A stretch of DNA of 64,000 bases from Aldehydirespirator sp965261105 (GCA_965261105.1 CBDHCM010000006.1:4340001-4404000), one strand, 5' to 3'; shown: positions 42,909 through 52,052, numbered from the stretch's first letter. The notes: generated from the letters alone by a model not told the origin. Numbers and translations are program-made.

Positions 42909-44245
42909 CGACCCGCGGCAACAGCGGCACCACCAGCGGCAACAGCGGCAACAGCGGCACCACCAGCGGGTGGGTCAGTGAGGATCTCGAGGCCCGAGTG
43001 TTCCGGGTCCACCGGGCCGCGCTGAGATCGGAGGAAGTGTTCCGCCTGGAGATGGAGCGGATCTTTGCGACCTCCTGGCTCTACCTGGGCCACGACAGCG
43101 AGCTGGAGAACCCCGGCGACTATCTCGTCCGCACCGTCGGCGGGCGCCAGGTGATCTTCTGCCTGGACGAGGACGGCGAGTTGCGGGTATGGCTCAACAC
43201 CTGCCCGCACCGGGGCACCACACTGTGCCGCGAGAGCCGGGGCACAGCCAGATTCTTCAGGTGCTTCTACCACGCGTGGTCGTTCTCGCCCTCGGGCGCG
43301 CTGGTGTCGCTTCCCGGCAAGGAGGCCTACCCGCCCGACGACGCCTTCCGCGACCGGCTGGGCCTGAGAGCGGTTCCCCGCATGGCCATCCGCCGCGGCT
43401 TCGTGTTCGTGAGCTTCGCAGTCGACGGCCCCACCCTCGACGAGCACCTGGCCGGCGCGGGCGAACATCTCGACCTCGTGGCCGACCACTGTGCGGCCGG
43501 CATGCAGGTCCTATCCGGCACCCAGGCCTACGGCGTCAAGGGCAACTGGAAGCTGGCCGTCGAGAACGCCATGGACGGCTACCACTTCATGCCCACTCAC
43601 GCAACATTCGTCGAATACCTCAAGTCGTCGGGTTTCGCCACCTCCGACGAGGGGGGCGTGGTGGAGAACCTCGGCAACGGGCACAGCGTCATGACCATGT
43701 CCGGTCACTCCGGCCGGGTCGGCCTGGAATGGGAGCCGCGCTTCGGAGAGGAGGAGCGGACCCGGATCGACGCGGTGAGAGCCGAGCTCGCGGTGCGGCT
43801 GGGCCCGGTTCGAGCGTTGAGGATCGCCGATCACAGTCGCATCTTCTTCGTGTTCCCCAATCTGTTGATGTTCGACATCGAGGCCCTGTCGATCCGGATG
43901 CTGGAGCCCACCGGCGCGCGCACCACAGACGTCACCGCCTGGCACCTGGCGCCCCGCACCGAGCCGGAGGATGCCAGGGCTCTGCGTCTGCGAACCCTGG
44001 TGAGCTTCATCGGCCCGGGCGGGCTGGCCACGCCCGACGACATCGAGGCGTACGAGGCGATCCAGCGGGGAATCGAGTCCACCGCGGGCGACCTGAGGCC
44101 GGGCGTCGATTGGAACGACATCTCGCGGGGCATGTCCGACGAGATGGCCGGCGGTCAGCTCCGATCGGTGGACGAGGCCTCCATCAGGGGGTTCTGGCGC
44201 CGGTGGAACTCGCTGATGACTGCGGATCAGGCGATGCCAACATGA
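42905..44245 (+). CDS. Rieske non-haem iron ring-hydroxylating dioxygenase, alpha subunit
   Basis: This 446-residue protein has Rieske ligands Cys100/His102 (CPHRG) and Cys120/His123 (CFYHAW). The mononuclear iron motif is E220-N221-x2-D224-x2-H227-x4-H232. It would dihydroxylate an aromatic or heteroaromatic ring with O2. The first 22 residues are a low-complexity Gly/Asn/Ser/Thr run (GNSGTT repeats) made by short DNA repeats. The start overlaps the previous stop and its own stop overlaps the beta subunit. Ferredoxin and reductase partners are not encoded here. Confidence 0.9.
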   Translation: MTTRGNSGTTSGNSGNSGTTSGWVSEDLEARVFRVHRAALRSEEVFRLEMERIFATSWLYLGHDSELENPGDYLVRTVGGRQVIFCLDEDGELRVWLNTCPHRGTTLCRESRGTARFFRCFYHAWSFSPSGALVSLPGKEAYPPDDAFRDRLGLRAVPRMAIRRGFVFVSFAVDGPTLDEHLAGAGEHLDLVADHCAAGMQVLSGTQAYGVKGNWKLAVENAMDGYHFMPTHATFVEYLKSSGFATSDEGGVVENLGNGHSVMTMSGHSGRVGLEWEPRFGEEERTRIDAVRAELAVRLGPVRALRIADHSRIFFVFPNLLMFDIEALSIRMLEPTGARTTDVTAWHLAPRTEPEDARALRLRTLVSFIGPGGLATPDDIEAYEAIQRGIESTAGDLRPGVDWNDISRGMSDEMAGGQLRSVDEASIRGFWRRWNSLMTADQAMPT

Positions 44246-44727
44246 GGGCCCTGCTGAGCCGGGCCGCGGCCGAGGACTTCCTCTTCCACGAGGCAGACCT
44301 GCTGGAGAGATGGCGCCTCGACGACTGGCACGGGCTGTTCCTGTCCGACGCCCGCTACGAGATCCCGTCTCTCGACGACCCGTGGGGCGACCCTCGGACG
44401 TCGCAGTTCTTCGTGGCCGACGATGCCGAGTTGCTGGCCGCCCGCATCACCCGGCTCAAGTCGCGCAACGCCCACGCCGAGAACCCCCCTTCGAAGACGC
44501 ACCGCCTGATAAGCAACGTGACCGTCGGCGAGGGTCCCGACGCTGACAGCACCTCCGTGGGCGCCTCGTTCATCGTGCACCGCCTCCGGGACGGCCAGAT
44601 CGACGTTTTCTGTGGCTGGTACCGCCATGTTGTGGTGCCCACCGACAGCGGCCCCCGCTTCCGTCTGCGCCGTGCCATCGTCGCGTCCGAGCGCCTGCGC
44701 CAGGGTCGCCTCAGCTTCGTGTTATGA
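44242..44727 (+). CDS. Rieske dioxygenase, small (beta) subunit
   Basis: This 161-residue NTF2-like beta subunit has FLFHEADLLERWRLDDWHGLF and the C-terminal RRAIVASERLRQGRLSFVL, characteristic of dioxygenase beta chains. The ATG at 44242 overlaps the alpha stop. It stabilises the alpha3beta3 oxygenase. Its presence argues that the alpha chain is a true dioxygenase of the benzoate/naphthalene type rather than a single-chain demethylase. Confidence 0.87.
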   Translation: MRALLSRAAAEDFLFHEADLLERWRLDDWHGLFLSDARYEIPSLDDPWGDPRTSQFFVADDAELLAARITRLKSRNAHAENPPSKTHRLISNVTVGEGPDADSTSVGASFIVHRLRDGQIDVFCGWYRHVVVPTDSGPRFRLRRAIVASERLRQGRLSFVL

Positions 44728-44771
44728 CACCACATCCGCGATGAGCCGACGATCCCAAGGAGGCAGATGAC

Positions 44772-45644
44772 ATGACCGCGCCCCATGGACTGATGTTCGC
44801 CCGCATCGAGGTGCCCGACCTCGACGCCAGCATCGCCTGGTACACCTACCATGTCGGCCTGACGCCCGAGCGCCGCAGCGACGACTGGGCCCAGATGCGC
44901 GCCGATGTGGGCCATCACGCCATCGAGCTCGTCTCCGCTAGTGAGCGAAGCCACAGCCTGACAACGTCCGTCTGCTTCGACGTGCGATCCGACGGAGGCC
45001 TCGACGTGCTCCGCAAGCGGGTCAAGGACGCGGGACTGCCGGTGGACGACCTGCACGAGCGAACCGCGGGCCTGGTGACTGACGGGTTCGCGGTGCACGA
45101 CCCCAACGGGCTCGTGATCGAGCTCGTGACCGAGTTCCAAGAATTCGCGGATCCGCCGCCGGTGGAGCTGCGCCCCGTCGACCTGGTCCATCCGTTCCTG
45201 TCGTCAGACCGCTACGAGGCGACGGTTTCGTTCTATGTGGACGTGCTCGGCTTCCGCCCATCCGACTACGTCGGCGATATGACGGTGTTCCTGCGCAGCG
45301 AGGACCGGTACCACCACTCCCTGGCCGTTCGCCGTGACGACTCCTACTACATGGCGCACCTGTGCTTCGCGATGAAGAGCTTCGATCACATGATGCGGCT
45401 GCGAGCTCGAGCCCTCTATGCGGGCGTCCCCATTCCGGCGGATCTCGTGAATCACTCAGCGTCGTTCTCGCTGGCCTTCTACATGCTCGACGAGGCCCAC
45501 GGACCGCGCATCGAGCTCTGCGATGGCCACCGTGTGCTCACGCCCGAGCAGCACGAGCACACCCATGAGCCTCGGCGCATGCCGGTGGACCCGAGGAACA
45601 TCGATGTGTGGAGGGCCGCGGCCGACGACTGGGGCCGCCTGTGA
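44772..45644 (+). CDS. VOC-superfamily protein, likely type I extradiol dioxygenase
   Basis: This 290-residue protein has two VOC modules. The C-terminal module keeps the 2-His-1-carboxylate set expected for extradiol ring cleavage: His140 (LVHPF), His196 (MAHLCF) and Glu248 (RIELC). Strong AAGGAGG precedes the ATG. It lies directly after the Rieske oxygenase, so cleavage of a dihydroxylated ring made by that enzyme (after dehydrogenation) is a reasonable role. No cis-diol dehydrogenase gene is in the cluster, which leaves a gap in that route. Confidence 0.78.
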   Translation: MTAPHGLMFARIEVPDLDASIAWYTYHVGLTPERRSDDWAQMRADVGHHAIELVSASERSHSLTTSVCFDVRSDGGLDVLRKRVKDAGLPVDDLHERTAGLVTDGFAVHDPNGLVIELVTEFQEFADPPPVELRPVDLVHPFLSSDRYEATVSFYVDVLGFRPSDYVGDMTVFLRSEDRYHHSLAVRRDDSYYMAHLCFAMKSFDHMMRLRARALYAGVPIPADLVNHSASFSLAFYMLDEAHGPRIELCDGHRVLTPEQHEHTHEPRRMPVDPRNIDVWRAAADDWGRL

Positions 45645-46162
45645 GGCTCGCCGGCCGGCTTCGTGCCGCGGCCGTCACCCCCTCCGATCCTCCACGGGCC
45701 GATCCGGGGGTGCAACGCTTCGAGATCGCGGTCAACGGGCAGCTCCTGGCCGGCAGCCAGCCTCCCGACGGGACGCTGCTGACCTTCCTGCGCGACCGCG
45801 GCCTCACCGGAGCGAAGGAGGCCTGCGGCCGAGGCGAGTGCGGCGCGTGCACGGTGCTCGTCGACGGCGACCTGAGACTGGCCTGTGTCACTCTGAGCGC
45901 GACCGTCACCGGTGCGGTGATCACGATCGAGGGGTCCGGCGACGCGGGCGCCGCGGTGCGAGAGTCCTTCGCCGATCACGCCGCGTTCCAGTGCGGCTAC
46001 TGCACGCCGGGCCATGTTGTGACCGCGGGCGCCTTGATTGCCGACGGGCAGGTCTCAGACCGGGAGCAGCTACGGCGCCGGATCTCGGGCAACATCTGCC
46101 GCTGCACGGGATACTCACAGATCCTCGACGCCATCGAGGACGCCGCGGAGCGCCTGGGATGA
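45641..46162 (+). CDS. Molybdenum hydroxylase small subunit (2 x [2Fe-2S])
   Basis: This 173-residue CoxS/QorS-type protein has the plant-ferredoxin motif CGRGECGACTVLVDG and the second cluster in CGYCTPG ... CRCTGY. It passes electrons from the Mo site to FAD. The start is a GTG at 45641 overlapping the VOC stop (GTGA); the frame extends upstream but inside the previous gene. An N-terminal extension of about 25 residues precedes the ferredoxin domain. It forms a unit with the fused large/FAD subunit. Confidence 0.9.
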   Translation: MRLAGRLRAAAVTPSDPPRADPGVQRFEIAVNGQLLAGSQPPDGTLLTFLRDRGLTGAKEACGRGECGACTVLVDGDLRLACVTLSATVTGAVITIEGSGDAGAAVRESFADHAAFQCGYCTPGHVVTAGALIADGQVSDREQLRRRISGNICRCTGYSQILDAIEDAAERLG

Positions 46163-46227
46163 CCGCGGCGGTCGACCGTCGGGCCTCCGGCTCTCTTGGC
46201 CGGGACGCGCCAGCCCCGCTGCGATGA
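46159..46227 (+). CDS. 22-codon linker ORF between molybdenum hydroxylase subunits
   Basis: A short frame begins with an ATG overlapping the small-subunit stop and ends with a TGA overlapping the large-subunit ATG, with four-base overlaps at both sides. It encodes a basic 22-residue peptide without recognisable domain. It may serve only to carry ribosomes across the 61-bp gap. Whether the peptide is stable is unknown. Confidence 0.45.
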   Translation: MTAAVDRRASGSLGRDAPAPLR

Positions 46228-49200
46228 CCATGTCGGTCGGTCGACGAACCCGCCAGGTGGACTGGAGGGCCCGAACCACCGGATCGGCCCGCTACACGGG
46301 AGACCTCTCCTCCGACGGCGTGCTGGTCGGCGCCATACTCCGCTCGCCCCACCCCCACGCCGAAATCCTCGCCGTCGACACCTCCGCCGCGTCAGCCATG
46401 GACGGAGTCGGTGCCGTGGTCACCGCCGCCGATCTGGGCGACGGGACCCGCTACAAGCATTCTGGGCCCGCGCACGCCGATCGTCCGGTGCTCGCGGCAA
46501 AGCGCGTGCGCTTCATCGGCCAAGAAGTGGCCGCGGTGGCCGCTCGCGACCATGCGACAGCCCGGCGTGCGCTCGAGGCCATAGGGGTCACCTACCGGCG
46601 CCTCGGCGCGCCGCTCACCCCCCAGCAGGCTCTCAAGCCTGGCGCTCCCATCCTGCACGCCCGGGCCGCGGGTCCCAATCTGGCTGCGGACGAACGAGGC
46701 TCATGGGGCGACGTGGAGGGCGCCCAAGCCAGTTCTGCCGTCATGGTGGAAGGCACGTTCCGATATCCGCGCACGACGCATGTCTGCATGGAGCGCAGCA
46801 CCACGCTGGCTTGCTGGACCGGTCGCAGGCTCGAGCTGTGGACCACCACCCAGGCGCCCTACTACGTCGCGGCCGAGGTCGCCCACACCCTCGGCATCGA
46901 TCCGCAGGACGTGATCTGCCACGACATCTCTGTGGGCGGAGGCTTCGGGGCCCGTTCCAAGATCGCCGAACATGAGGTGATCACCGCCCTGCTAGCCCAA
47001 CGGGCCGGGCAGCCCGTGCGCCTCGAGCTGACGCGCGAGGAGGAGTTCGGTACGACCAAGACCCGCCATCGCAGCACAGTGACCACCCGGATGCACGCCA
47101 CCGCCGACGGCCGCATCTGCCTCATCGAAGGTGATCTCCTCTACGAGAACGGCGCGTACAACCACTCGGGACCCACCGTCCTGAAGGTCGGAGTCAAGAC
47201 GATGGGGTCTCTGTACCGCCCCGACGCGGTGACGTGGCGGGCCCGGCTGGTGGACACCGCCGTCCAGCCGGGCGGCCAGTTCCGCGGCTATGGCGGTCCG
47301 CAGGTCTCGTTCGCGCTGGAGAGCCAGGTCGACGAGATCGCAGGAATGCTGTCGCTGGACCCCATCGACTTGCGCATCGCCAATGCCAACCTCCCGGAAT
47401 CCACCGCACTGTGCGGCGCCCGCATCGGCTCGGCCCGACTCGTCGAGTGCCTCCAAGCAGTGCGATCAGAACTCGATTGGACTCTGCGGAGGGGCGAGCA
47501 GCGCCGCCCCTCAAGGGGCTTGGGGGTGGCCGCCGGCATGCACGGGAGCGGCTCGTATGTTGATCCCGGCACCAACGAGAGCTCGGCCGCGGTGGAAATC
47601 GACGGAGCCGGACGGGCGCGGGTGCGCTTCGGAAGCCTCGACGCCGGTACCGGCCAGCGCACAGTGTGCGCACAGGTTGCGGCCTCCGAGCTCGGCATCG
47701 CCGCGTCGGAGGTCGACGTGGTGATGGGCCATGGCCCCGGCATCCCTCACGATGCCGGCGCCTGGTCCTCGAGGGGCACCCATATGGCTGGTCACGCCGT
47801 GGGCGCGGCGGCCCGCGAGCTGGCCGGCAAGCTGCGGGACCTCGCGGCCGCGAAGCTCGGAGGATCCGCCGAGGCCGTCGTTCTCGCCGGCGGCCGGGCC
47901 GAACTCGACGGTCGCAGCGTCGAGCTGGCCGAACTCGTCCGGTCCAGCGAGGCGGCAGCCGCCGGCGTGCTGGCTGCTGAGGCGACCCATCACGAGACGC
48001 GGATGGAGATGTTCGGCGCGGACAATCCCACACCCAACTTCTCAGCCAGCTACACGTTCTGCGCCCACGGTGCCGAGGTGGAGGTCGACGAGTCGACCGG
48101 CCGCATCCGCGTGGTGGACTACGTGGCCGCCCACGACGTCGGCCGGGCCATCAACCCCGGCGCCGTCGAGGGGCAGATCATGGGGGGCGTGGTCATGGCC
48201 CTGGGCGCGGTGCTGGGCGAGGAGCTCGTCCACGAGGGCGGCAGGCCGGTCAACCCGACCATGCTCAACTATCCGCTGCCGCGGGCAGCCGACGTTCCCG
48301 ACGTGCGGGCGGTGCTGGTGGAAGGTCCCGAGGAGGCTGGACCCTACGACGCCAAGAGCGTCGGGGAGCTGCCCGTATACCCGGTGGCGGCCGCCGTGGC
48401 CAACGCCGTGCACGACGCGGTCGGGATCCGGCTGCGCGACCTTCCCTTCACCCCGGACAAGGTGCTCGCGGCCTTGGACGAACGCGACGGAGGGTCGGTG
48501 CGGGTCCGCTCCCTCTGGCGCCGGCCTCAGAGATGGTGGGTGGCCGGGCTGCGAGTGCTGTACCGGTGGGGTCTTCATTGGCTGCTTCACCACTACGGCA
48601 CAAGGCTGGCCCGCAGGGGTCCTCAGCCCGCGGTGGAAGCCGTCGCGCTTCCGGGCGATGTGGAGTCGATCCTCGAGGAGTTGAGCGGTTCGGAGAAGGC
48701 CGCGCTCGTTGCGGGCAACACGGACCTGTCGTTGCAGCGTCGCCAGGGCCTGTGCAGTCCGGTCAAGCTCATCTCCACCTCGGAGGCAGCCGAGCTGCGC
48801 CGCATCGAGCGGACACCGGCCGGGGACCTGCACATCGGAGCGGGCGCGACCCTGACCCGGCTCATCGCGGAGCTTGGCGATGAGGTTCCCGCCATCGCCG
48901 ACGCGGCCGGATCGATCGCCTCCGAGCAGGTCCGCAATGTGGCCACGCTCGGAGGGAGCCTGGCCCAGGCCAAGCGCTGCTGGTTCTTCCGCAACGGCTT
49001 CGACTGCTACAAGCGCGGCGGCCCCACTTGCCCCTGCTACGCGGTGCTGGGCGACCACCGGTTCCATCACGCGATCGTGGACGCTCATCGCTGCCAGGCC
49101 GTAACCCCCTCGGACCTGGCCGCCGTGCTGGTCGCCCTCGACGCCACCGTGACCCTTCGCAGCCTGGCTCGCCGGCGCGAGGTTCCGGCAGCCGAGCTCT

Positions 49201-49604
49201 ATTCGGGACCGGGAGAGATCGACTTCGACGACGGCGAGATGATCACTTCCGCCACCATCGGCGCCTCGGCGGCTGCCCGCGCCTCCGCCTTCTGCAAGCT
49301 CGCACTGTGGGAGGGAGACTTCGCGATGGTCTCGGCCGCCCTGTCGGCCCGGGTCGCCGCGGACGGGCGCTGGCATGACGTGCGGGTCGTGTTGGGCGCG
49401 ATCGCGGCCACGCCATGGCGGATGCGGGCCACCGAGCGCTCGCTGGAGGGCCGAGCCGCCGACGCCGGAACCCTCCGCAACACGCTGTCCGACGAGCTTG
49501 AGCGAGTCGCCCACCCGCTGGCGAACAACGCCTGGAAGATCCGGGCAGCCGAAGGAATCGCCGCTCAGGCCGCGGAGCTGCTCCTGGCGAGGGCGGCCGA
49601 ATGA
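46224..49604 (+). CDS. Molybdenum hydroxylase: fused Mo-cofactor and FAD subunits
   Basis: This 1126-residue protein combines a CoxL/XdhB-type large chain (about 1-750) with a CoxM-type FAD chain (about 800-1126). Mo-site blocks are GGGFGARSKIAEHEV, QFRGYGGPQ and the catalytic Glu715 in AKSVGELP. FAD blocks are ALVAGNTDLSL and VRNVATLGGSLAQ. A Cys-rich insert near 935-965 (C-WFFRNGFD-C-YKRGGPT-CPC) resembles the [4Fe-4S] loop of 4-hydroxybenzoyl-CoA reductase beta. Such enzymes hydroxylate N-heteroaromatic carbons. The ATG at 46224 is fixed by overlap with the linker ORF. The L-M fusion in one chain is uncommon. Confidence 0.88.
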   Translation: MTMSVGRRTRQVDWRARTTGSARYTGDLSSDGVLVGAILRSPHPHAEILAVDTSAASAMDGVGAVVTAADLGDGTRYKHSGPAHADRPVLAAKRVRFIGQEVAAVAARDHATARRALEAIGVTYRRLGAPLTPQQALKPGAPILHARAAGPNLAADERGSWGDVEGAQASSAVMVEGTFRYPRTTHVCMERSTTLACWTGRRLELWTTTQAPYYVAAEVAHTLGIDPQDVICHDISVGGGFGARSKIAEHEVITALLAQRAGQPVRLELTREEEFGTTKTRHRSTVTTRMHATADGRICLIEGDLLYENGAYNHSGPTVLKVGVKTMGSLYRPDAVTWRARLVDTAVQPGGQFRGYGGPQVSFALESQVDEIAGMLSLDPIDLRIANANLPESTALCGARIGSARLVECLQAVRSELDWTLRRGEQRRPSRGLGVAAGMHGSGSYVDPGTNESSAAVEIDGAGRARVRFGSLDAGTGQRTVCAQVAASELGIAASEVDVVMGHGPGIPHDAGAWSSRGTHMAGHAVGAAARELAGKLRDLAAAKLGGSAEAVVLAGGRAELDGRSVELAELVRSSEAAAAGVLAAEATHHETRMEMFGADNPTPNFSASYTFCAHGAEVEVDESTGRIRVVDYVAAHDVGRAINPGAVEGQIMGGVVMALGAVLGEELVHEGGRPVNPTMLNYPLPRAADVPDVRAVLVEGPEEAGPYDAKSVGELPVYPVAAAVANAVHDAVGIRLRDLPFTPDKVLAALDERDGGSVRVRSLWRRPQRWWVAGLRVLYRWGLHWLLHHYGTRLARRGPQPAVEAVALPGDVESILEELSGSEKAALVAGNTDLSLQRRQGLCSPVKLISTSEAAELRRIERTPAGDLHIGAGATLTRLIAELGDEVPAIADAAGSIASEQVRNVATLGGSLAQAKRCWFFRNGFDCYKRGGPTCPCYAVLGDHRFHHAIVDAHRCQAVTPSDLAAVLVALDATVTLRSLARRREVPAAELYSGPGEIDFDDGEMITSATIGASAAARASAFCKLALWEGDFAMVSAALSARVAADGRWHDVRVVLGAIAATPWRMRATERSLEGRAADAGTLRNTLSDELERVAHPLANNAWKIRAAEGIAAQAAELLLARAAE

Positions 49605-50857
49605 GCACTCTGTCCGCAGCCCGTCGCACCGGCGAAGCCGTGCGCGTCGACGATGTCATCGAGCTGGCCCGCCTCATGGTGCAGACGCCCAGCCCTCCCG
49701 GTCGCGAGCGCCTCCTCGCTGAGCGGCTCGCCGATGAGGGCCGGCGAATCGCTCCAGACCTCGAATGGCGCGTCGACGCATTCGACGGCGACCGGGCCAA
49801 CCTGCTGGTGACCGCAGGACCAGCGGACTACCAAGCGCTGAGGGTCATGCTGTTCGCCCATCTCGACACCTCCCTGGCGGGAGCCGAGGAGTACCGGCAC
49901 CTGACCGGAGGCGAGCCCCACGCCGAGGCCGGATCGGGCTCATGCTTTGCAAGGCGGGACGGAAAGCTCATCGGGCCGGGGATGGCGGTGGCCAAAGGAC
50001 CCGCCGCAGGGGCGCTCGCGGCCATGCTCGCCGGCTGCCGGGCTGGAACCCTGGCTAGCGGGACCGGTGTGCTGTTGACCAGTGGCGGCACCCACCGGGC
50101 CGCGGCCGGCAGCGGCTTTGCCGCCGGCCTTCACCGCGCCCTCGAGTCCGGCCTGTCGCCCCGGAGCGCGATCAATGTCAAGGCCGGCGCGCCGGGCGTG
50201 CTCCACGAGGAGCCGGGAAGCGCATACCTGAGGATCTCGGTTCGATCCCCGGGCGGGCCGCTGATGCTGCAGCAGTCCGAGGGGTGCGCCGGCGCCGCAG
50301 CCGCACTGGCCCGGCTCCTGCCACTCATCGAGAGTTGGAGGGACACTCTGCGCGATCGCGATCCCTTGGCTCTGTGCGGACGCGATGTGGGGCTGGGCGC
50401 GCTGACCGCCGGGCTGCCCGACAAACCGGACATGCTCCCCTCGATGAGTTGGGCTGATCTCTATCTGGTGACGGTTCCCGGCGACGATGCCTACGAACTA
50501 GCCGGCGAGCTGGCGTCGATCCTGGCCGCGGACAACCACAGCGAGACGAGCGTGTCCGTCACGGCATTCATGCCGGCGGGGCGAACCCCTCCGGAGCATC
50601 CCGTCATAGGGCTCGCGACGCAGGCATGGGGCCGTCACCTTGGCTCCTGTGCGCCCATCAGCAACTGGCGGGGCTCGACCGACGGAGCCCTGCTTCGCCA
50701 CAGGGGGATCCCGGTGGCGCGGCTCGGCCCCCGTCCCCGTTCGGCGCCCGCAGGTCAGGAGGCGCTCGACCTGGCCGAACTCACGGCCTTCTCCCGCATC
50801 GACGCCGAACTGCTGGTGCAGTTGGGCAACTCATCGAACCAAGGGGGCCGGATATGA
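49601..50857 (+). CDS. M20-family peptidase-like protein with missing metal ligands
   Basis: This 418-residue protein has the M20/ArgE-DapE fold. The first His87-x-Asp89 (MLFAHLDT) is kept, but the bridging Asp is Val130 (GPGMAVAKG in place of a G-x-G-x-x-D-x-KG pattern). The catalytic Glu-Glu pair is absent (SGGTHRAAAG). It is therefore unlikely to be an ordinary binuclear zinc hydrolase. It overlaps the neighbours by four bases on both sides, so it is kept in the operon. It may bind a ligand, use one metal or be a structural partner. Confidence 0.78.
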   Translation: MSTLSAARRTGEAVRVDDVIELARLMVQTPSPPGRERLLAERLADEGRRIAPDLEWRVDAFDGDRANLLVTAGPADYQALRVMLFAHLDTSLAGAEEYRHLTGGEPHAEAGSGSCFARRDGKLIGPGMAVAKGPAAGALAAMLAGCRAGTLASGTGVLLTSGGTHRAAAGSGFAAGLHRALESGLSPRSAINVKAGAPGVLHEEPGSAYLRISVRSPGGPLMLQQSEGCAGAAAALARLLPLIESWRDTLRDRDPLALCGRDVGLGALTAGLPDKPDMLPSMSWADLYLVTVPGDDAYELAGELASILAADNHSETSVSVTAFMPAGRTPPEHPVIGLATQAWGRHLGSCAPISNWRGSTDGALLRHRGIPVARLGPRPRSAPAGQEALDLAELTAFSRIDAELLVQLGNSSNQGGRI

Positions 50858-51354
50858 CCACCCACCGGCTGGTCGAGGCTCTGGCCGAGGCCGGCGTCGA
50901 ATTCGCGGCCTCTCTCCCCGATTCCTGGCTTGCCGGCGTCCTGGAGGCACTCGACGCCAGCGAGACCATCCGGCACATACCGGTCACCAGAGAGGACGAG
51001 GGTGTCGGCCTCGTAGCCGGCATGACGCTGGCGGGCACGCGGGGCGTGGTTGTCTGCCAGAACGCGGGGCTGCTGGTCTCGGTGAACGCGCTGGCCGGCT
51101 ACGGCTCCTACCACGGGCTGGCCGTGCCGGTGATCGCGGCCCTGCGCGGCGGCCCCGACGACGGCTTCTACTACCAGTCGTACAAGGCTCGGGCCACCGC
51201 CCGCGTCCTCGACGGGATCGACGTGCCGAGCTTCGTCGTGAGCGACCCGGCCCGTGTCGCCGAAGCGGCCCGGGTCGTGGACATGGCCTGGCTGCACCGG
51301 CGCCCGGCCGTCGCTCTGCTGACCCGCGACGCCCTGTTGGGGTCGGCATCATGA
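50854..51354 (+). CDS. ThDP decarboxylase-like, PYR-domain subunit (ComD type)
   Basis: This 166-residue protein matches the N-terminal pyrimidine-binding domain of split ThDP enzymes such as sulfopyruvate decarboxylase alpha. It has VTREDEGVGLVAGMTLAGTR, with the catalytic-type Glu, and NAGLLVSVNALAGYGSYH. It overlaps the M20-like gene before it and the PP-domain gene after it. The two together would decarboxylate a 2-oxo acid with a polar third carbon, a chemistry suited to late steps of a catabolic route. The substrate is unknown. Confidence 0.78.
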   Translation: MTTHRLVEALAEAGVEFAASLPDSWLAGVLEALDASETIRHIPVTREDEGVGLVAGMTLAGTRGVVVCQNAGLLVSVNALAGYGSYHGLAVPVIAALRGGPDDGFYYQSYKARATARVLDGIDVPSFVVSDPARVAEAARVVDMAWLHRRPAVALLTRDALLGSAS

Positions 51355-51971
51355 GCACCGCAGTCAGCCATAGCCGCGACGACGTGGCCCGAGCCCTCGA
51401 TGCCGGACTCGGCGACCTGGGGGTGGTGATCTGCGGGCTCGGTTCGGGCAGCAGGGCGTGGCGGGAGCTCGGCAGTGCTCGTCCGACCTACTACGGCTCC
51501 GATCCCATGGGCGTGTCGCTGTCCATGGCGGCCGGCTTCGCCCTCGCCCGACCGGACCGGCCGGTCGCGCTGATGGTCGGCGACGGCGATCTGCTCATGG
51601 GGCTGGGCGCGCTCGTGACTGTGGCCGGCGCCGCCCCGGCGAATCTGTGCGTGGTGGTGCTGGCCAACCGTCGCTACGAGACTGGCGGGGCCCGGGCTCT
51701 GCCCGGCTCCGACGGTCTCGACATCGCCGCGGTGGCGGCAGCCGCCGGGTGGGTCTCAGTGTCTGTGGCCGGCGCCGATCTGGCCGCTGACCTCGCCGGT
51801 GCCGTCGGGGCACCCGGACCGGCGCTGATTGTGGTGCCCGTGCGACTGCAGGCCGCCCCCTACGGCGGGCCGGGCCGGTGGAGCGGCGTCGAGGAGCGGG
51901 TCCAGTTCGAACTCGCCCTGGCCCAGAGCGACGCCGCGGCGCCACACCCGACAATCGGAGGCGACGAGTGA
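51351..51971 (+). CDS. ThDP decarboxylase-like, PP-domain subunit (ComE type)
   Basis: This 206-residue pyrophosphate-binding domain has the ThDP motif GDGDLLMGLGALVT through LANRRYETGG. The usual GDG...NN form is slightly modified. It pairs with the preceding subunit. The last residues (SDAAAPHPTIGGDE) come from a DNA segment duplicated 75 bp downstream. The stop TGA shares its last base with an ATG of a short 39-codon frame that leads to the next enzyme. Confidence 0.78.
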   Translation: MSTAVSHSRDDVARALDAGLGDLGVVICGLGSGSRAWRELGSARPTYYGSDPMGVSLSMAAGFALARPDRPVALMVGDGDLLMGLGALVTVAGAAPANLCVVVLANRRYETGGARALPGSDGLDIAAVAAAAGWVSVSVAGADLAADLAGAVGAPGPALIVVPVRLQAAPYGGPGRWSGVEERVQFELALAQSDAAAPHPTIGGDE

Positions 51972-52052
51972 TGCGACATGGAGGCGTTCACCGAGTGGCT
52001 CGAGGACGCCGCGGCGCCACACCCGACGATCGGAGGCGACGAGTGATGCGAC
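51930..52052 (+). repeat. 48-bp direct repeat (offset 75 bp) at a gene junction
   Basis: Copies at 51930-51977 and 52005-52052 differ at one base. Each contains the decarboxylase gene end, GGAGGCGACGAG, TGATG and ATGCGAC. The first ATG (51971) opens a 39-codon frame (to 52090) that runs through the second copy and ends in TGATG, whose ATG at 52090 starts the amidohydrolase. The copy thus seems to have created a coupling ORF. Confidence 0.85.

Noticed and set aside
48042..49514. 490-codon minus-strand open frame
   Set aside because: Antisense to the molybdenum hydroxylase FAD part; no domain.
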